This document shows positions 5,626 through 6,391 of a stretch of 6,391 nt of DNA, piece by piece. The stretch covers positions 1 through 6,391 of the forward strand of contig CAKMQH010000018.1 in the NCBI GenBank assembly GCA_927911515.1, in the 5' to 3' direction. Within the stretch, counting starts at the first letter, position 1; every line of letters begins with the position of its first letter. The DNA comes from an uncultured Neisseria sp. GTDB lineage: Bacteria > Pseudomonadota > Gammaproteobacteria > Burkholderiales > Neisseriaceae. Position numbers and translations under genes: made by a program. Below the pieces are notes generated by a model. That model saw only the letters and a list, made by a program, of their open reading frames with translations. It was not told where the DNA came from and did no database searches.

Positions 5626-6290
5626 CAATCCACCAAGCTCCCGCTCGGATTCAAAATCGCTTTAAACGTATTCCCCTCCAGCGACACCAGCAACACCGCG
5701 TCGCCCTGTTTCAACACTTCGTCGGAATCCGGTTCCGCCATCACATAATGCTGTTGACCATATACATCCTTCACCCGCACCTGCGCCGCGCTGCCTGCCC
5801 GCGCTTCGCCCAGCACCACTGTGCCGATGCGTCCGATCAGGCTTTCCTGCGAAACGGCGGTGGTTTCGTCTTTGGGCATGATTTTGTACAGTCCGCCCGC
5901 CGTCAGGCGCACCAGCGGCAGCGAAAGGAACCATACGGCTACCGCCGCCAGCCATCCGTTCAGATAGCTTCCGAACACGGCGGCAAAGGTCGTCTGAAAC
6001 AGGTAGCCCGTCAGCCCGTATACGGCAAGGAACACCACCATCAGCATCAACACCGGCACGCGCCCGACATACAGCCAGCTCAGAAACCTGACGAACACGC
6101 CCGCGTCCGCCGCGTCCAGCCCGACTTCGGCGTGCGCGGTTTCGGTCAGGCTGTCGGGCAGCAGGTTGTCCAGCCAGTCGCTGATGCCGCCCGCCAGCAT
6201 GGAGATGACTTCCAACACGCCGAGTAAAACCATCAGCGCTATGGCGATGCCGAAGATTTCCGTTTCGGGGGCGTTGATTAAATTCCACAT
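5625..6290 (-). CDS. yqiJ: YqiJ-like inner-membrane protein with OB-fold domain
   Basis: The 221-aa product resembles E. coli YqiJ (about 209 aa), partner of the flotillin YqiK. Hydrophobic segments lie at about 12-33 (IFGIAIALMVLLGVLEVISM), 78-98 (VPVLMLMVVFLAVYGLTGYL) and 108-128. A polar C-terminal domain follows (about 148-210), with SLIGRIGTVVLGEARAGSAA, VKDVYGQQHYVMAEP and LKQGDAVLLVSLEGNTF, fitting the NfeD/YqiJ OB-like beta-barrel. AAGGAACGGAAT directly before the ATG supplies the ribosome site. The two proteins normally come from adjacent genes; here a foreign gene in the same orientation lies between them, so cotranscription with yqiK would have to run through it. A DUS inside the gene encodes residues F98-Q99-T100-T101. 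The frame is intact. Confidence 0.9.
   Translation of the reverse strand: MWNLINAPETEIFGIAIALMVLLGVLEVISMLAGGISDWLDNLLPDSLTETAHAEVGLDAADAGVFVRFLSWLYVGRVPVLMLMVVFLAVYGLTGYLFQTTFAAVFGSYLNGWLAAVAVWFLSLPLVRLTAGGLYKIMPKDETTAVSQESLIGRIGTVVLGEARAGSAAQVRVKDVYGQQHYVMAEPDSDEVLKQGDAVLLVSLEGNTFKAILNPSGSLVD
5987..5998 (+). repeat. Intragenic DNA uptake sequence inside yqiJ
   Basis: Perfect AGGTCGTCTGAA within the coding sequence. On the coding strand its complement, followed by T, gives TTT CAG ACG ACC TTT, residues FQTTF just after the second membrane segment. Confidence 0.9.
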
Positions 6291-6314
6291 ATTCCGTTCC
6301 TTGTTCTGTCAACT

Positions 6315-6326
6315 TTCAGACGACCT
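6315..6326 (-). repeat. DNA uptake sequence upstream of yqiJ
   Basis: Perfect DUS on the minus strand, 24 nt before the yqiJ start. It has no inverted partner within the window, and a terminator role is unlikely. Confidence 0.9.
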
Positions 6327-6368
6327 TAAATAGACTGCTTGCGAAAATTTGAATGTTTGATTGTCGTC

Positions 6369-6388
6369 ATTCCCGCGCAGGCGGGAAT
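6369..6388. repeat. dRS3-type Neisseria repeat
   Basis: ATTCCC, eight bases (GCGCAGGC), GGGAAT: the 20-bp dRS3 pattern of Neisseria, which often flanks RS elements in intergenic repeat arrays and can serve as a target for filamentous prophage insertion. It lies about 80 nt upstream of yqiJ, and the window ends three bases later, so any further repeats cannot be seen. Confidence 0.8.
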
Positions 6389-6391
6389 CCA

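Noticed and set aside
6307..6312. TTGACA on the minus strand before yqiJ as a -35 box
   Set aside because: Only 16 nt separate it from the ATG, leaving no room for a -10 and a transcription start.
1..6391. CRISPR array, tRNA or rRNA genes
   Set aside because: No regularly spaced repeats and no tRNA- or rRNA-like stretches were seen; the repeated 12-mers are uptake sequences.

Overview
The window looks like chromosomal DNA of a commensal Neisseria, probably of the N. mucosa/N. sicca type. It carries seven perfect copies of the 12-mer AGGTCGTCTGAA, the DNA uptake sequence (DUS) dialect known from that group rather than the GCCGTCTGAA core of meningococcus and gonococcus. A dRS3-type repeat (ATTCCC-N8-GGGAAT), typical of Neisseria, sits at the right end. 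Most genes are GC-rich (37 of 60 bases in 1081-1140, counted by hand).

Left part (1-2224), cell wall and tRNA modification. The 5' part of murI (glutamate racemase) reads leftward out of the window. Divergent from it lies tsaE (ATPase of the t6A tRNA-modification complex) followed by amiC (Tat-exported peptidoglycan amidase), overlapping by 19 nt; the tsaE-amidase neighbourhood is widely conserved (tsaE-amiB in E. coli). As read here amiC is broken by two single-base indels that cancel out (+1 in an A run at 1373-1378, -1 at about 1803), yet the protein between and after them is well conserved.

Middle (2225-4295). An intergenic stretch of about 360 nt holds two DUS-built terminator-like hairpins pointing at each other. 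Then comes yqiK, a 570-aa membrane-anchored flotillin/SPFH protein, on the minus strand.

Right part (4296-6391). yqiJ, the membrane/OB-fold partner that normally sits next to yqiK, is on the same strand but about 1.3 kb away. The space between is an AT-rich island (12 of 60 G+C in 4501-4560; 17 of 60 in 5341-5400) without any perfect DUS inside. It holds one foreign-looking gene that appears as two ORFs (112 and 218 aa). Reading through three A/T homopolymers, each one base longer than the frame needs, rebuilds a single protein of about 368 aa. Its N-terminal half resembles DUF6602 proteins and shows a possible PD-(D/E)xK-like nuclease signature (D81, E111-x-K113), followed by a coiled coil and a conserved-looking C-terminal region. 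The ExK part exists only in the shifted frame, so the locus as written is OFF or a pseudogene, or the run lengths are sequencing errors.

The most interesting part is this cargo gene inserted inside the yqiJ-yqiK unit, a possible defence-type nuclease with several homopolymers that could switch it. The main caution is that four of the five inferred indels in the window are +1 in A/T runs, which is also what homopolymer overcalling would produce.
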